Below, one piece after another: positions 16,563 to 24,203 of a DNA stretch of 37,383 bases. The position numbers were made by a program, and so were the translations under genes. The notes under the pieces were generated by a model, which had not been told where the DNA came from, searched no databases, and saw nothing but the letters and a program-made list of their open reading frames with translations. This DNA comes from Alphaproteobacteria bacterium (GTDB lineage Bacteria > Pseudomonadota > Alphaproteobacteria > VGDZ01): positions 1 to 37,383 of the forward strand of contig VGDZ01000025.1 of the NCBI GenBank assembly GCA_016869515.1. The letters are read 5' to 3'. Each line of letters starts with the position of its first letter. The stretch's first letter is position 1.

Positions 16563-16577
16563 GACGCGCCTCTCCTC

Positions 16578-17387
16578 TCAGCCGCCGATGGCCTCGGCGC
16601 GGGCGATGCAGGTGGCGACCACCTCCTCGCCCGGCTTGCGCCACCAATTGCGGGCCGAGAATATCTCGACCTCGTGCAGGCCGCGATAGCCGGCGCGCGC
16701 CATCAGATCGGCGAAGCGCGCCAGGTCGATCGCGCCGTCGCCCATCATGCCGCGATCCTCCAGCATGTCGACCGTCGGCACCAGCCAGTCGCAGATGTGA
16801 TAGGCCAGGATGCGCGCTCCGGCGCGCATCGCCTGGCGCTCCAATTCGGGGTCCCACCAGGTGTGATAGACGTCGATCGCCACGCCCAGCCCCTCGCCCA
16901 GCTGGTCGCAGACGTCGAGCGCCTGGCCGAGCGTGTTGATGGCGGCGCGGTCGGCGGCATACATCGGGTGCAAGGGCTCGATCGCCAGCGGCACGCCCGC
17001 CGCGCGGGCATGCGGCAAGAGCCGCGCGATGCCGTCGGCGATGCGCTTGCGGGCATCGGGCAGGTCGCGCGAACCCGCCACCAGCCCGCCGCAAACCAGC
17101 ACCAGGCACTGGGCGCGGATCGCCGCCGCCTCGTCGACCGCGCGGCGATTGTCGTCCAGCGCCTCGGGGCCGGCGGTGAAAAAGCCGCCGCGGCAAAGCC
17201 CGCTGACGGTCATGCCGTGGTCGGCCAACAGCCGCGCCGCCTCGCCGAGGCCGCATTCTTGCAGCTTGTCGCGCCAGGGGGCGACGGCGCGCACGCCCAG
17301 CCGAGCGCAGCCCTCGATCGCCTGCCGCAGCGTCCACTGCGGCTTGACCGTGGCGGTGTTGATCGAAAGGCGGGCGCGCGCGACCAT
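16578..17387 (-). CDS. Sugar phosphate isomerase/epimerase family TIM-barrel protein
   Basis: A 269-residue AP-endonuclease-2-like barrel (IolE/DTE-type superfamily). Likely metal ligands are Glu in LAIEPLHPMYA, Asp in VAIDVYHTWWDPEL, His in ILAYHICDWLVP and the C-terminal Glu in GLHEVEIFS. Such proteins isomerise or epimerise sugars and keto-sugars, or dehydrate inosose. It starts 1 nt after the stop of the DUF993 gene, so translation is coupled. The trio DUF993, Gfo/Idh and this isomerase recurs in other genomes to my knowledge, though the pathway is not established. Confidence 0.85.
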   Translation of the reverse strand: MVARARLSINTATVKPQWTLRQAIEGCARLGVRAVAPWRDKLQECGLGEAARLLADHGMTVSGLCRGGFFTAGPEALDDNRRAVDEAAAIRAQCLVLVCGGLVAGSRDLPDARKRIADGIARLLPHARAAGVPLAIEPLHPMYAADRAAINTLGQALDVCDQLGEGLGVAIDVYHTWWDPELERQAMRAGARILAYHICDWLVPTVDMLEDRGMMGDGAIDLARFADLMARAGYRGLHEVEIFSARNWWRKPGEEVVATCIARAEAIGG

Positions 17388-17388
17388 A

Positions 17389-18555
17389 TCAGGAATCCAG
17401 CCCGTGGCTGGCCATCAGCCCCCGCATCCGCCGCGCCGCCAGCTCGGGATCGCGCAACAGCCCGGCCTTGTCGGCCAGCCGGAACAACTCGGCCAGGTGC
17501 AGGGCCGAGCGCGCCGATTGCTGGCCGCCGACCATGCAGAAATGGCGCTGATGGCCGTTCAGCCAGGCCATGAACACCACCCCGGTCTTGTAGAACCGCG
17601 TCGGCGCCTTGAAGATGTGCCGCGACAGCGCCACCGTCGGCGCAAAAATGCGGTCATAGTCGGCGCGGTCCTCGCCCGCCAGCGCGTCCAGCGCGGCCGA
17701 GGCCGCCGGCGCGATGGCGTCGAAAATCCCCAGCAGCGCATCGGAATGGCCCTGGGCGTCGCCGGCGATCAGTTCCGGGTAGTTGAAGTCGTCGCCGGTA
17801 TACATGCGCACGCCGGCCGGCAGCCGCCGCCGCATGTCGATCTCGCGCTGCTTGTCGAGCAGCGAGATCTTGATGCCGTCGACCTTGGCGGCGTTGGCCG
17901 AGATCGCCGCCAGGCACACCTCCATCGCCCGGCCGAGATCGGCATGGCCCCAATAGCCCGCCAGCGCCGGATCGAACATGTCGCCCAGCCAATGCAGGAT
18001 GGCGGGCTGGCGCAACTGGCGCAGGACGCGGTCGTAGACCTTGAGATAGTCCTCGGGCCCGCGCGCGCACGCCGCCAGCGCCCGGCTGGCCATCAGGATC
18101 ACCCGCCCGCCCAGCTTCTCGACCGCGCCGATCTGTTCCTCGTAGGCGGCGATCACCTGGTCGAGCGAAAGGCCGGGCGCGGGCGCGAGATGGTCGGTAC
18201 CGGCGCCGCAGGCGATGACCGCGCCCGGAATGTCGCGCGCGGCATCGAGCGCGCGGCGGATCAGTTCGAGCGAGCCCTTCCAATCGAGGCCCATGCCGCG
18301 CTGGGCGGTGTCCATGGCCTCGGCCACGCCCAGGCCCAGCGACCAAAGATGCCGGCGATAGGCCAAGGTCGCCTCCCAGTCGATGGCCGGTTCCAGCCAG
18401 GGATCGTGCTCGGCCAGCGGATCGGCGACGACATGGGCGGCGGCGTAGGCGATGCGGTTGAAGGGCCGGTTGGCGCGCGGCTTGAAGGCGCGCGGCGCGC
18501 CGGGAAGGTAGCGCTCGGTGCGGCCGCCGGGCAGGGGCAGGGTCAGCGCGGTCAT
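17389..18555 (-). CDS. DUF993 family protein, dihydrodipicolinate-synthase-like aldolase
   Basis: A 388-residue protein of the DUF993 family, a divergent branch of the DHDPS/N-acetylneuraminate lyase barrel. The likely Schiff-base lysine is Lys229 in KVDGIKISLLD, followed by a typical MYTGDDFNYPELI strand. It may split or form a keto-acid carbon-carbon bond; the true substrate is not known. It is separated by 1 nt from the genes on both sides (Gfo/Idh upstream, isomerase downstream), so the three are surely one functional unit. The start MTALTLPLP is the first Met after the upstream stop. Confidence 0.83.
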   Translation of the reverse strand: MTALTLPLPGGRTERYLPGAPRAFKPRANRPFNRIAYAAAHVVADPLAEHDPWLEPAIDWEATLAYRRHLWSLGLGVAEAMDTAQRGMGLDWKGSLELIRRALDAARDIPGAVIACGAGTDHLAPAPGLSLDQVIAAYEEQIGAVEKLGGRVILMASRALAACARGPEDYLKVYDRVLRQLRQPAILHWLGDMFDPALAGYWGHADLGRAMEVCLAAISANAAKVDGIKISLLDKQREIDMRRRLPAGVRMYTGDDFNYPELIAGDAQGHSDALLGIFDAIAPAASAALDALAGEDRADYDRIFAPTVALSRHIFKAPTRFYKTGVVFMAWLNGHQRHFCMVGGQQSARSALHLAELFRLADKAGLLRDPELAARRMRGLMASHGLDS

Positions 18556-18556
18556 G

Positions 18557-19708
18557 TCAGGCCTTCAGCGCCGGCAGGTCGATCCAGCGGCGCTGCTTCC
18601 AGCTTTTGAGGCCGGCTTCGGCCAGTTGCACGCCCTTGGCGCCGGCGCCGAGATCCCAGGGGAAGGCGCCGCCCTCGTAGAGATGGCGGATGAACAGCTC
18701 CCATTCGGCCTTGAAGGCGTTGTCGTAGGCCACGGCGTCGGGCACTTCCTGCCAGCCGGCGAAGAAGTCGATCGGCTGGGGGATGTCGGGATTCCACACC
18801 GGCTTCGGCGTGTTGACCCGGCCCTGGGTCCAGCAGCGCCGCAAGCCCGCCACCGCCGAGCCGTGGGTGCCATCGACCTGCAAGGTCAGCAGATCGTCGC
18901 GGCGCACGCGCACGCACCAGCTCGAATTGAAATGCGCGATCGCGCCCGAGGCCAGGCGGAAAGTGGCGTAGGCGGCGTCGTCGGCGTCGGCGGCATAGGG
19001 CTTGCCGGCTTCGTCCCAGCGCTTGGGAATGTGGACCGCGCCCAGGCAGGAGACCGATTCGACCGCGCCGAACAGATTGTCCAGCACGTAGCGCCAATGG
19101 CACAGCATGTCGAGAACGATGCCGCCGCCGTCCTTCTTGCGGTAGTTCCAGGACGGTCGCTGGGTCGGCTGCAGATCGCCTTCGAACACCCAATAGCCGA
19201 ACTCGCCGCGCACCGAAAGGATGCGGCCGAAAAATCCCGAGTCGATCAAGAGCTTCAGCTTGCGCAGGCCCGGCAGCCACAGCTTGTCCTGCACCACGCC
19301 GTGCTTGATGCCGGCCTTGCGGGCGAGCCGCCAGATGCGCAGCGCGTCCTTGAGGTTCTCGGCCACCGGCTTCTCGACATAGACGTGCTTGCCGGCCGCG
19401 ATCGCCCGTTCGATCAGGCCGGCGCGCAGATTGGTCGAGGCGGCGTCGAAGAACAGTTCGTCCTTGGGATCGGCCAGGGCGGCGTCCAGGTCGGTCGAGA
19501 CCCGCTTGAGGCCGTGGGCGCGGGCGAGGGATTCCAGCTTGGCACGGTTGCGGCCGACCAGGATCGGATCGGGCATGACCCGCGAGCCGTCGGCCAGCCG
19601 CACCCCGCCTTCCTGGCGGATGGCCAGGATCGAGCGCACCAGATGCTGGTTGGTGCCCATGCGGCCGGTGACGCCGTTCATGACGATGCCGAGGCGCTTG
19701 TCCGCCAT
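18557..19708 (-). CDS. Gfo/Idh/MocA family oxidoreductase
   Basis: A 383-residue NAD(P)-dependent dehydrogenase. The N-terminal nucleotide fold begins [18 protein letters not shown], a somewhat unusual glycine loop. The family Lys is in [10 protein letters not shown]. The C-terminal half holds the substrate site, with [15 protein letters not shown] providing the expected Asp/His. Family members oxidise sugar hydroxyls (often at C3) or inositols. It lies 3 nt after the ABC ATPase stop, preceded by GGAG, and immediately before the DUF993 gene. Confidence 0.9.
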   Translation of the reverse strand: MADKRLGIVMNGVTGRMGTNQHLVRSILAIRQEGGVRLADGSRVMPDPILVGRNRAKLESLARAHGLKRVSTDLDAALADPKDELFFDAASTNLRAGLIERAIAAGKHVYVEKPVAENLKDALRIWRLARKAGIKHGVVQDKLWLPGLRKLKLLIDSGFFGRILSVRGEFGYWVFEGDLQPTQRPSWNYRKKDGGGIVLDMLCHWRYVLDNLFGAVESVSCLGAVHIPKRWDEAGKPYAADADDAAYATFRLASGAIAHFNSSWCVRVRRDDLLTLQVDGTHGSAVAGLRRCWTQGRVNTPKPVWNPDIPQPIDFFAGWQEVPDAVAYDNAFKAEWELFIRHLYEGGAFPWDLGAGAKGVQLAEAGLKSWKQRRWIDLPALKA

Positions 19709-19711
19709 GTC

Positions 19712-20476
19712 CTACTCCATTCCCAACAGGCGGTAGATCCGCCGCGTGTAGTCGCCGAAGCGTTCGTGGGTCTTGAGATCGAGCGTGCGCGGATGCGGCA
19801 GCTCGATCGGGAACTGGTCGGCCATGCGCGCCGGCCCCGCGGTCAGCACGATCACCCGCGTTCCCAGGAACACCGCCTCGGCGATGCCATGGGTGACGAA
19901 CAGGATGGTCTTGCGGCTCTCGCGCCAGATGCGCAGCAGTTCGAGGTTCATCTTCTCGCGCGTCAGCGCGTCCAGCGCGCCGAACGGCTCGTCCATCAGG
20001 ATCAGCTTGGGATCGTGGATCAGGGCGCGGGCGATGGCGGCGCGCTGCTGCATGCCGCCCGAAAGCTCGTAGGGATAGGCCTGTTCGAAGCCCTTGAGGC
20101 CGACCAGTTCCAGGAGTTCGTGGGCGCGCCGGCGCGCGGCGTCCATCGGCAGGCCGAGGATCTCGGCCGGCAGCAGCACGTTGTCGACGATGCGGCGCCA
20201 TTTCAGCAGCAGCGATTGCTGGAACACCATGCCGATGTCGCGCGCCGGATCGAACGGATGCTCGGCCGAGCCGATGCGCACGCTGCCGCCGTCGTGGCCG
20301 TGCAGCCCGGCCAGGATCTTGAGCAGCGTGGTCTTGCCGCAACCCGACGGCCCGACCAGCGCCACCAGCTCGCCGAAGCCGACGTCGAAGCTGGCCTCGG
20401 AAATCGCCAGGAACTCGCTGCCGCGACCGCGATAGAGCTTGCGCACGTTGTCGAGACGGATGAACGGCTCGGCCAT
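19712..20476 (-). CDS. NitT/TauT-type ABC transporter ATP-binding protein
   Basis: A 254-residue SsuB/TauB/NrtD-like ATPase: Walker A GPSGCGKTT, Q-loop VFQQSLLLKWRR, signature LSGGMQQR, Walker B LILMDEPFGALDALT, switch His in VTHGIAEA. The start is the ATG at 20476, where homology begins. The frame stays open for another 249 codons upstream, but only through a tandem repeat. It is the first gene of the operon down to the SDR gene. The matching permease (22693-23454) and binding protein (25981-26979) lie in two other transcription units that share the TetR operator, so it is probably their ATPase. Confidence 0.92.
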   Translation of the reverse strand: MAEPFIRLDNVRKLYRGRGSEFLAISEASFDVGFGELVALVGPSGCGKTTLLKILAGLHGHDGGSVRIGSAEHPFDPARDIGMVFQQSLLLKWRRIVDNVLLPAEILGLPMDAARRRAHELLELVGLKGFEQAYPYELSGGMQQRAAIARALIHDPKLILMDEPFGALDALTREKMNLELLRIWRESRKTILFVTHGIAEAVFLGTRVIVLTAGPARMADQFPIELPHPRTLDLKTHERFGDYTRRIYRLLGME

Positions 20477-20490
20477 GGCCCCCGACCTTT

Positions 20491-20536
20491 GTAACCAGCC
20501 GGTTACACCTCTAACCGACCGCAAGCCGGGGGTCAA
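20491..20536 (-). promoter_or_regulatory. Promoter and TetR-type operator of the ABC ATPase operon
   Basis: The perfect inverted repeat GTAACC-N4-GGTTAC occupies 20491-20506, the same palindrome as in front of tetR. On the minus strand TTGACC (20531-20536) and, 17 bp on, TAGAGG (20508-20513) form a plausible promoter whose start would fall inside the palindrome. This layout predicts repression by the TetR protein encoded at 25263-25931. The palindrome is seen directly; the promoter and the regulator assignment are inferences. Confidence 0.72.
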
Positions 20537-20600
20537 TTCGCCCGCCCGTCGCGCATACTTGCGCGCGGAGAAGTGGCGCGCGTCATCGCGCGCAGGGTCG

Positions 20601-20741
20601 CGCGTCAAGTCGCGCGCAGAGAAACGACCGCGCGTCAAGTCGCGCGCGGAGAAACGACCGCGCGTCAAGTCGCGCGCGGAGAAACGACCGCGCGTCAAGT
20701 CGCGCGCAGAGAAACGACCGCGCGTCAAGTCGCGCGCGGAG
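20601..20741. repeat. 30-bp tandem repeat (four full units and a partial fifth)
   Basis: Units begin at 20601, 20631, 20661, 20691 and 20721 (the last is cut at 20741). The unit starts CGCGTCAAGT and ends AACGACCG. Units 1 and 4 share one base variant against units 2 and 3. Degenerate partial copies flank the array, near 20548-20563 and 20779-20791. The period is ten codons, so the array stays open in several frames and encodes 10-residue peptide repeats, but neither strand shows a ribosome site or a credible gene. No unique spacers are present. Confidence 0.9.
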
Positions 20742-21163
20742 TAAGAGTAAGAGTGACGGCCGCGCGCACGTCGCGCACACTTGCGCGCAAAGCGGCGGAA
20801 CCAGTCCGATTGGGACCCGAATGGCGCGGATTGAGTCCCCAAGCGCGCGGAGTCGAGCCGCAAATGCGCGCAAATGCGCGCAAATGGACAATTTGTAACC
20901 ACCCATGTCTTTGATTGTGTTGAGCAATTTAGGTATGTCGGGTGCAAGAGTCGCAAATCGCCGTTAACCGCCGCCTCCGGCCCGGGCTTGAGTGCGGGAC
21001 GGAGAGCAGGGGTAGCCATAGGGTAGAGCGGTCCTTTGGAGGGGTTGATTGAAGAACGGTACATATAGTGAATACACGAGAACTTGTCAAGTCTCCAATG
21101 CCGGGCCTGCTGGTCGGTTGTTGCGGGCGAGCCGCGATTGGCTTTGCCGTCCGCTGGGCCTAA
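20742..21163. other. Non-coding stretch between the tandem repeat and the toxin module
   Basis: I find no convincing gene here. It starts as degenerate GCGC-rich sequence, includes a short 10-bp direct repeat (CAAATGCGCG at 20861 and 20871, third copy partial), and becomes less GC-rich from about 20885. The end holds the likely promoter region of the toxin-antitoxin pair. Confidence 0.5.
21064..21092 (+). promoter_or_regulatory. Possible promoter element and operator of the Doc module
   Basis: TATAGT at 21064-21069 is a good -10 hexamer but has only a weak partner upstream. Shortly after it, ACTTG-T-CAAGT (21082-21092) is a perfect inverted repeat that could bind the antitoxin for autoregulation. 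Weak evidence, from position only. Confidence 0.3.
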
Positions 21164-21175
21164 AATGAATCCGTC

Positions 21176-21427
21176 ATGACCGAGGGCAGGCGCAGGGCCG
21201 TCAAGGCGACGGCGAACGAGCACGGGACCGAGGCCGTGGCCGTCCAGGGCGCGGCCGGCGGCTATGTCGTCACCACCAAACGCAGTCGCTCGGGCGGCAC
21301 GGTCCGCACCATCCGCGGCCCGGACGGCAGCACCGTCACTTCTCGCACCAGCGCCGCCACGCAGGCCAAGATCGAGCGCATCGCCAAGACCTATCGATCG
21401 GCGTTGTCGCGCCTTGCCGACAAGTAG
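21176..21427 (+). CDS. Small basic protein, candidate antitoxin of the Doc toxin
   Basis: An 83-residue protein that I cannot place in Phd, AbrB or another known antitoxin family. The middle (about 28-55) looks like two beta hairpins rich in Gly, Thr and Arg (GGYVVTTKRSRSGGTVRTIR). The C-terminus (about 58-83, QAKIERIAKTYRSALSRLADK) should be one amphipathic helix of the kind that antitoxins use to block a toxin. It lies directly upstream of, and overlaps, the Doc gene. A five-codon minimal frame (21165-21179, MNPS-stop) overlaps its ATG. Function is inferred from position only. Confidence 0.6.
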   Translation: MTEGRRRAVKATANEHGTEAVAVQGAAGGYVVTTKRSRSGGTVRTIRGPDGSTVTSRTSAATQAKIERIAKTYRSALSRLADK

Positions 21428-21821
21428 ACGGCATTACCGCATTACCGTTTCCGACGTTCTCGGGCTGCATGAGATCGCCATACGGGAAACAGGCGGCCGT
21501 GACGGAGTATTGAACCTGCCGATCATCGAGGCGGCGGTGGCGAGACCGTTCGGCGGCTATTACCGGGCCATCGAACGCAAGGCGGCGGCGTTGGTGCAGT
21601 CGCTGGCTTGCGGCCATGGCTTCCAGGACGGTAACAAGCGAACGGCGCTGATGGCATTGGTGCTGTTTGTCGACAACAGCGGCTATCGCCTCTTGCCCGA
21701 AGACGACGAAGCGCGTGGGCGCGAGCTGGAAGACATGTTTCTCGACCTGGTCACGCGCCGCACCGATTTCGAGGGCGTGGTCGCATGGTTGAAGGCGCGC
21801 CTGGTGAAAGAGGCGTCATGA
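21414..21821 (+). CDS. doc: Doc family (Fic-fold) death-on-curing toxin
   Basis: A 135-residue Fic-fold protein of Doc size. The catalytic motif HGFQDGNKRTA (His68) matches HxFx(D/N)(G/A)NKR. The N-terminus ITVSDVLGLHEIAIRETGG and the following LNLPIIEAAVARPFGGYY are typical Doc. Doc phosphorylates EF-Tu in the one well-studied case, and other Fic proteins AMPylate. No ATG or GTG exists between the upstream stop and the conserved start; the TTG at 21414 gives the expected N-terminus and overlaps the upstream gene by 14 nt, so translation is probably coupled and weak. Confidence 0.82.
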   Translation: MPTSRRHYRITVSDVLGLHEIAIRETGGRDGVLNLPIIEAAVARPFGGYYRAIERKAAALVQSLACGHGFQDGNKRTALMALVLFVDNSGYRLLPEDDEARGRELEDMFLDLVTRRTDFEGVVAWLKARLVKEAS

Positions 21822-22006
21822 TCGCCGCGCCGATCCGGGCTTTGGGTAGGGCTTGGTGTTGGACCTACTGGACTGTCGGGCCGAAGCGAAATTCGCGCCG
21901 CCGCTCCCTGCCTTAGTTTCCCTAAACCCTGTTTCAAGAAATCCTGGTTTGCGGCGCGGGCGGCTTGCGGGCGATATGGCCGGCATCCGCTTCGGAGTCC
22001 CGCGTC

Positions 22007-22696
22007 ATGTCCTTGTCGATCCCGTCCCTGCCGGTTCCGTCCGCGTCGCAAGCCGCGATCGGCATTGCGGCGTTCGCGGCGGGGACAGTCCCGCCCGCGC
22101 TCGTGCTGCCGAACCGGATCGAGGCCATCGGCCTGGCGATCCGCGCCTTGGCCGGGTTCGGCGATAACATCGTCGCCGCGGTCGACATCGATCCCGCGGT
22201 TCACGCCTTCCTGGCCGAGACCCTGGAGACCGAAGGCATCGAGATCCGCTTCATCGATCCGGCGACGCCGGATTGCTTCGCGCGCAACTCGGACGCCCAG
22301 ACCCGGGTCTATTTCGGCCAGGCGCTGTCATATCCCAAGCGCCGGGCTTTTCCCCTAGCCGAGGCGCTGGCGCATTCCCGCCGGCTGGGCATTCCGCTGA
22401 TCCTGAATGCTGGCGACGAAGGCGAGATCGGCGGGCTCGGGGTCGATCCGCTGAAACTTGGCGTGGCCGGGCTGGTGACGGCGATCGAAGGCGGGGCGGC
22501 GATCCTCGCCGGCACGCGGTTCGATTGGAGCCATCGTCCGGCGCGCTCGCCCATGCTCAACCGGCCCGATCTCGATCACGAGGGCCGGGTGTGGACCGAA
22601 ATCGCCGGCGAGGACGCCTATGGCGCGCGCCTGCGGGCCATGCTGGAACGCCGCGGCGCCTCGATGCTTGGCGCCGGCAATACGCTGGCGGCCTAA
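22007..22696 (+). CDS. Shortened Cys/Met-metabolism PLP-enzyme-like protein without the catalytic lysine
   Basis: A 229-residue frame that follows the O-acetylhomoserine sulfhydrylase/cystathionine-synthase family through its middle part. GIEIRFIDPATPDCF, QTRVYFGQALSYPKRRAFPL and HSRRLGIPLILNAGD align with the large domain. RFDWSHRPARSPMLNRPDLDHEG matches the family's FDW...FP.L..PDPSYHG block. The cofactor Asp (usually DNT) is changed to NAGD, the segment with the Schiff-base Lys is missing, and the length is about half the normal 420-430. It is either a decaying gene or a repurposed PLP-free protein. It converges on the ABC permease gene, sharing the last 4 bases. My alignment is from memory of the family. 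Confidence 0.55.
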   Translation: MSLSIPSLPVPSASQAAIGIAAFAAGTVPPALVLPNRIEAIGLAIRALAGFGDNIVAAVDIDPAVHAFLAETLETEGIEIRFIDPATPDCFARNSDAQTRVYFGQALSYPKRRAFPLAEALAHSRRLGIPLILNAGDEGEIGGLGVDPLKLGVAGLVTAIEGGAAILAGTRFDWSHRPARSPMLNRPDLDHEGRVWTEIAGEDAYGARLRAMLERRGASMLGAGNTLAA

Positions 22697-23454
22697 CCGA
22701 TCCGCGAATCCCGCGGCACCAGCAGCGTTTCGAGCAGGATCACCAGCCCGTACAGCGCCACGCCGATCAGCGTGATCAGTATCACCGCCATGAACATGGC
22801 GGCGGTGTCGAGCGTGACCTGGACCTGCAGCATGAGATAGCCCAGCCCGCGATCCGAGCCCAGGAACTCGCCGACGATCGCCCCCGCCACCGCCAGGATC
22901 GCCGCCACCTTCATGCCCGAAAAGACATAGGGCAGCGCGCCCGGCAGCTGGATCTTGACGAACACCTGCCAGCGCGAGGCGCGCAGCGTGCGCACCAGGT
23001 CGATCAGCTCGGGCTCGACCTCGCGCAGGCCCCGCGCCGTGGTCAGGACGATGGGAAAGAACGCGATCGAGAACGCCATCAGCAGGTTGGTCACCCGGCC
23101 ATAGGACAGCCAGACGATGATCAGCGGCCCCAGCGCCACCTTGGGAATCATGTTGAGGCTGACCAAGAGCGGCATCAGGAAGGCCTCGACCGGCCGCCAC
23201 CAGGTGAAGGCCAGGGCGATGGCGATGCCGCCCGCCACCGCCAGCAGATAGCCGCCGAAAATCTCGATCGCGGTGGCGCGGATGTTTTCGGCCCAGGGAT
23301 AATTGCCCTCGGTCAGCGCCTGGAGCGTGGCCAGCGGCGAGGGCATGACGAATTTCGGCACCTCGCCATAGACCACGAACAGATGCCAGGCCAGCACCAG
23401 CAAGAGATGCGCCAGGATGGCGAGGCCGATGCGAAAGGCGCGGTCGTCGTTCAT
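22693..23454 (-). CDS. NitT/TauT-type ABC transporter permease
   Basis: A 253-residue inner-membrane protein of the SsuC/TauC/ThiX group with about six helices. The EAA loop ELIDLVRTLRASRWQVFVKIQLPGALPYVFSGMKVA is complete (about residues 140-175), as is the earlier PLLVSLNMIPKVALGPLIIVW segment. It starts inside the phyH stop codon (ATGA) and is the last gene of the tetR operon. The ATPase partner is probably the gene at 19712-20476 and the receptor the one at 25981-26979; together they make one complete importer. Confidence 0.92.
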   Translation of the reverse strand: MNDDRAFRIGLAILAHLLLVLAWHLFVVYGEVPKFVMPSPLATLQALTEGNYPWAENIRATAIEIFGGYLLAVAGGIAIALAFTWWRPVEAFLMPLLVSLNMIPKVALGPLIIVWLSYGRVTNLLMAFSIAFFPIVLTTARGLREVEPELIDLVRTLRASRWQVFVKIQLPGALPYVFSGMKVAAILAVAGAIVGEFLGSDRGLGYLMLQVQVTLDTAAMFMAVILITLIGVALYGLVILLETLLVPRDSRIG

Positions 23455-24203
23455 GGCGCCCGAGACACGGCGACGCGCTTGGTGGCATCGAACGCCCAGG
23501 CCGGGCGGACGAAATCGACGTCGTGGCGGACATAGTGCACGGCGCAGGCCCGCCGCCACTTGCTCGATCGATTCGCGCCCGAGCGGTGCAGCGTGGCGCC
23601 GTGATGGAACGACACCCCGCCCTTGGGCACCGGCGCCAGCGTCATCGCCTGGCCCGCGGTCGCGGCCTCGGGCACTTGCAGGTTGAAGGGCTCGTCGGCC
23701 GGCGCGGCATGGGCGTGCAGCGGTCGCAGATGCGAGCCCTCGCCGAACTCCATGCAGCCGTTCTCGGCGCCGGCGTCGTCGAGGGCGATCCAGGCGGTGA
23801 TCAGCCCGTCGGGGTCGGACGGGCCGAAATAGGCGTTGTCCTGGTGCATCGGCTTGGGGCCGCCGCCCTCGGGCGGCTTGAAGAACACCTGGCTGAAATG
23901 CACCGCCACGCCCCGGCCCAAGACCTGTTCGACCATCTCGACCAGCCGCGGATCGCAGGCCAGCCGCCGGATGGCGGGGCGGAAAAAGACCGGCTGGTCC
24001 AATTTGCGCAGCACGTCGCGCGCCTTGACGCCGCCATCGACATACCAGCGGCGCTGGGCGGGATCGAGCTCGCGCAGGAACTCCTCGCCCCAGGTTTCGA
24101 GATCGGCGATGGCGGCGTCCATCTCGGCCGGCGCGAACACCCCCGGCACGGTCAGGTGCCCGGCGGCGCGATAGCGCGCGAGGTCGTCGGCGCCCAGCCT
24201 CAT
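23451..24203 (-). CDS. Phytanoyl-CoA dioxygenase (PhyH) family protein
   Basis: A 250-residue non-haem Fe(II)/2-oxoglutarate oxygenase of the PhyH family. Iron ligands are His120 and Asp122 (KPMHQDNAYF) and His206 (GATLHRSG), with an Arg shortly after for 2-oxoglutarate. The family hydroxylates acyl-CoAs, ectoine, phosphonates and many small metabolites, so no substrate can be named. It lies between the DHDPS-like and permease genes with 4-nt ATGA overlaps at both ends, so it acts on the imported compound or its breakdown product. Confidence 0.88.
   Translation of the reverse strand: MRLGADDLARYRAAGHLTVPGVFAPAEMDAAIADLETWGEEFLRELDPAQRRWYVDGGVKARDVLRKLDQPVFFRPAIRRLACDPRLVEMVEQVLGRGVAVHFSQVFFKPPEGGGPKPMHQDNAYFGPSDPDGLITAWIALDDAGAENGCMEFGEGSHLRPLHAHAAPADEPFNLQVPEAATAGQAMTLAPVPKGGVSFHHGATLHRSGANRSSKWRRACAVHYVRHDVDFVRPAWAFDATKRVAVSRAP

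Noticed and set aside
13384-17337. Very long open frame on the minus strand across ada, the PaiB gene and the SDR operon
   Set aside because: It is a shadow frame of GC-rich coding DNA: composition is Arg/Gly/Ala-rich, no domain is recognisable, and clear genes occupy the other frames.
20601-20741. Possible CRISPR array
   Set aside because: Units are directly contiguous with a strict 30-bp period and there are no unique spacers or cas genes; it is a plain tandem repeat.
21165-21179. Five-codon leader frame (MNPS-stop) before the antitoxin
   Set aside because: No ribosome site precedes it; overlap with the antitoxin ATG may be chance.
20477-21223. N-terminal extension of the ABC ATPase through the repeat region (minus strand)
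   Set aside because: The open frame exists only because the repeat period is a multiple of three; homology, ribosome site and promoter/operator all place the start at 20476.
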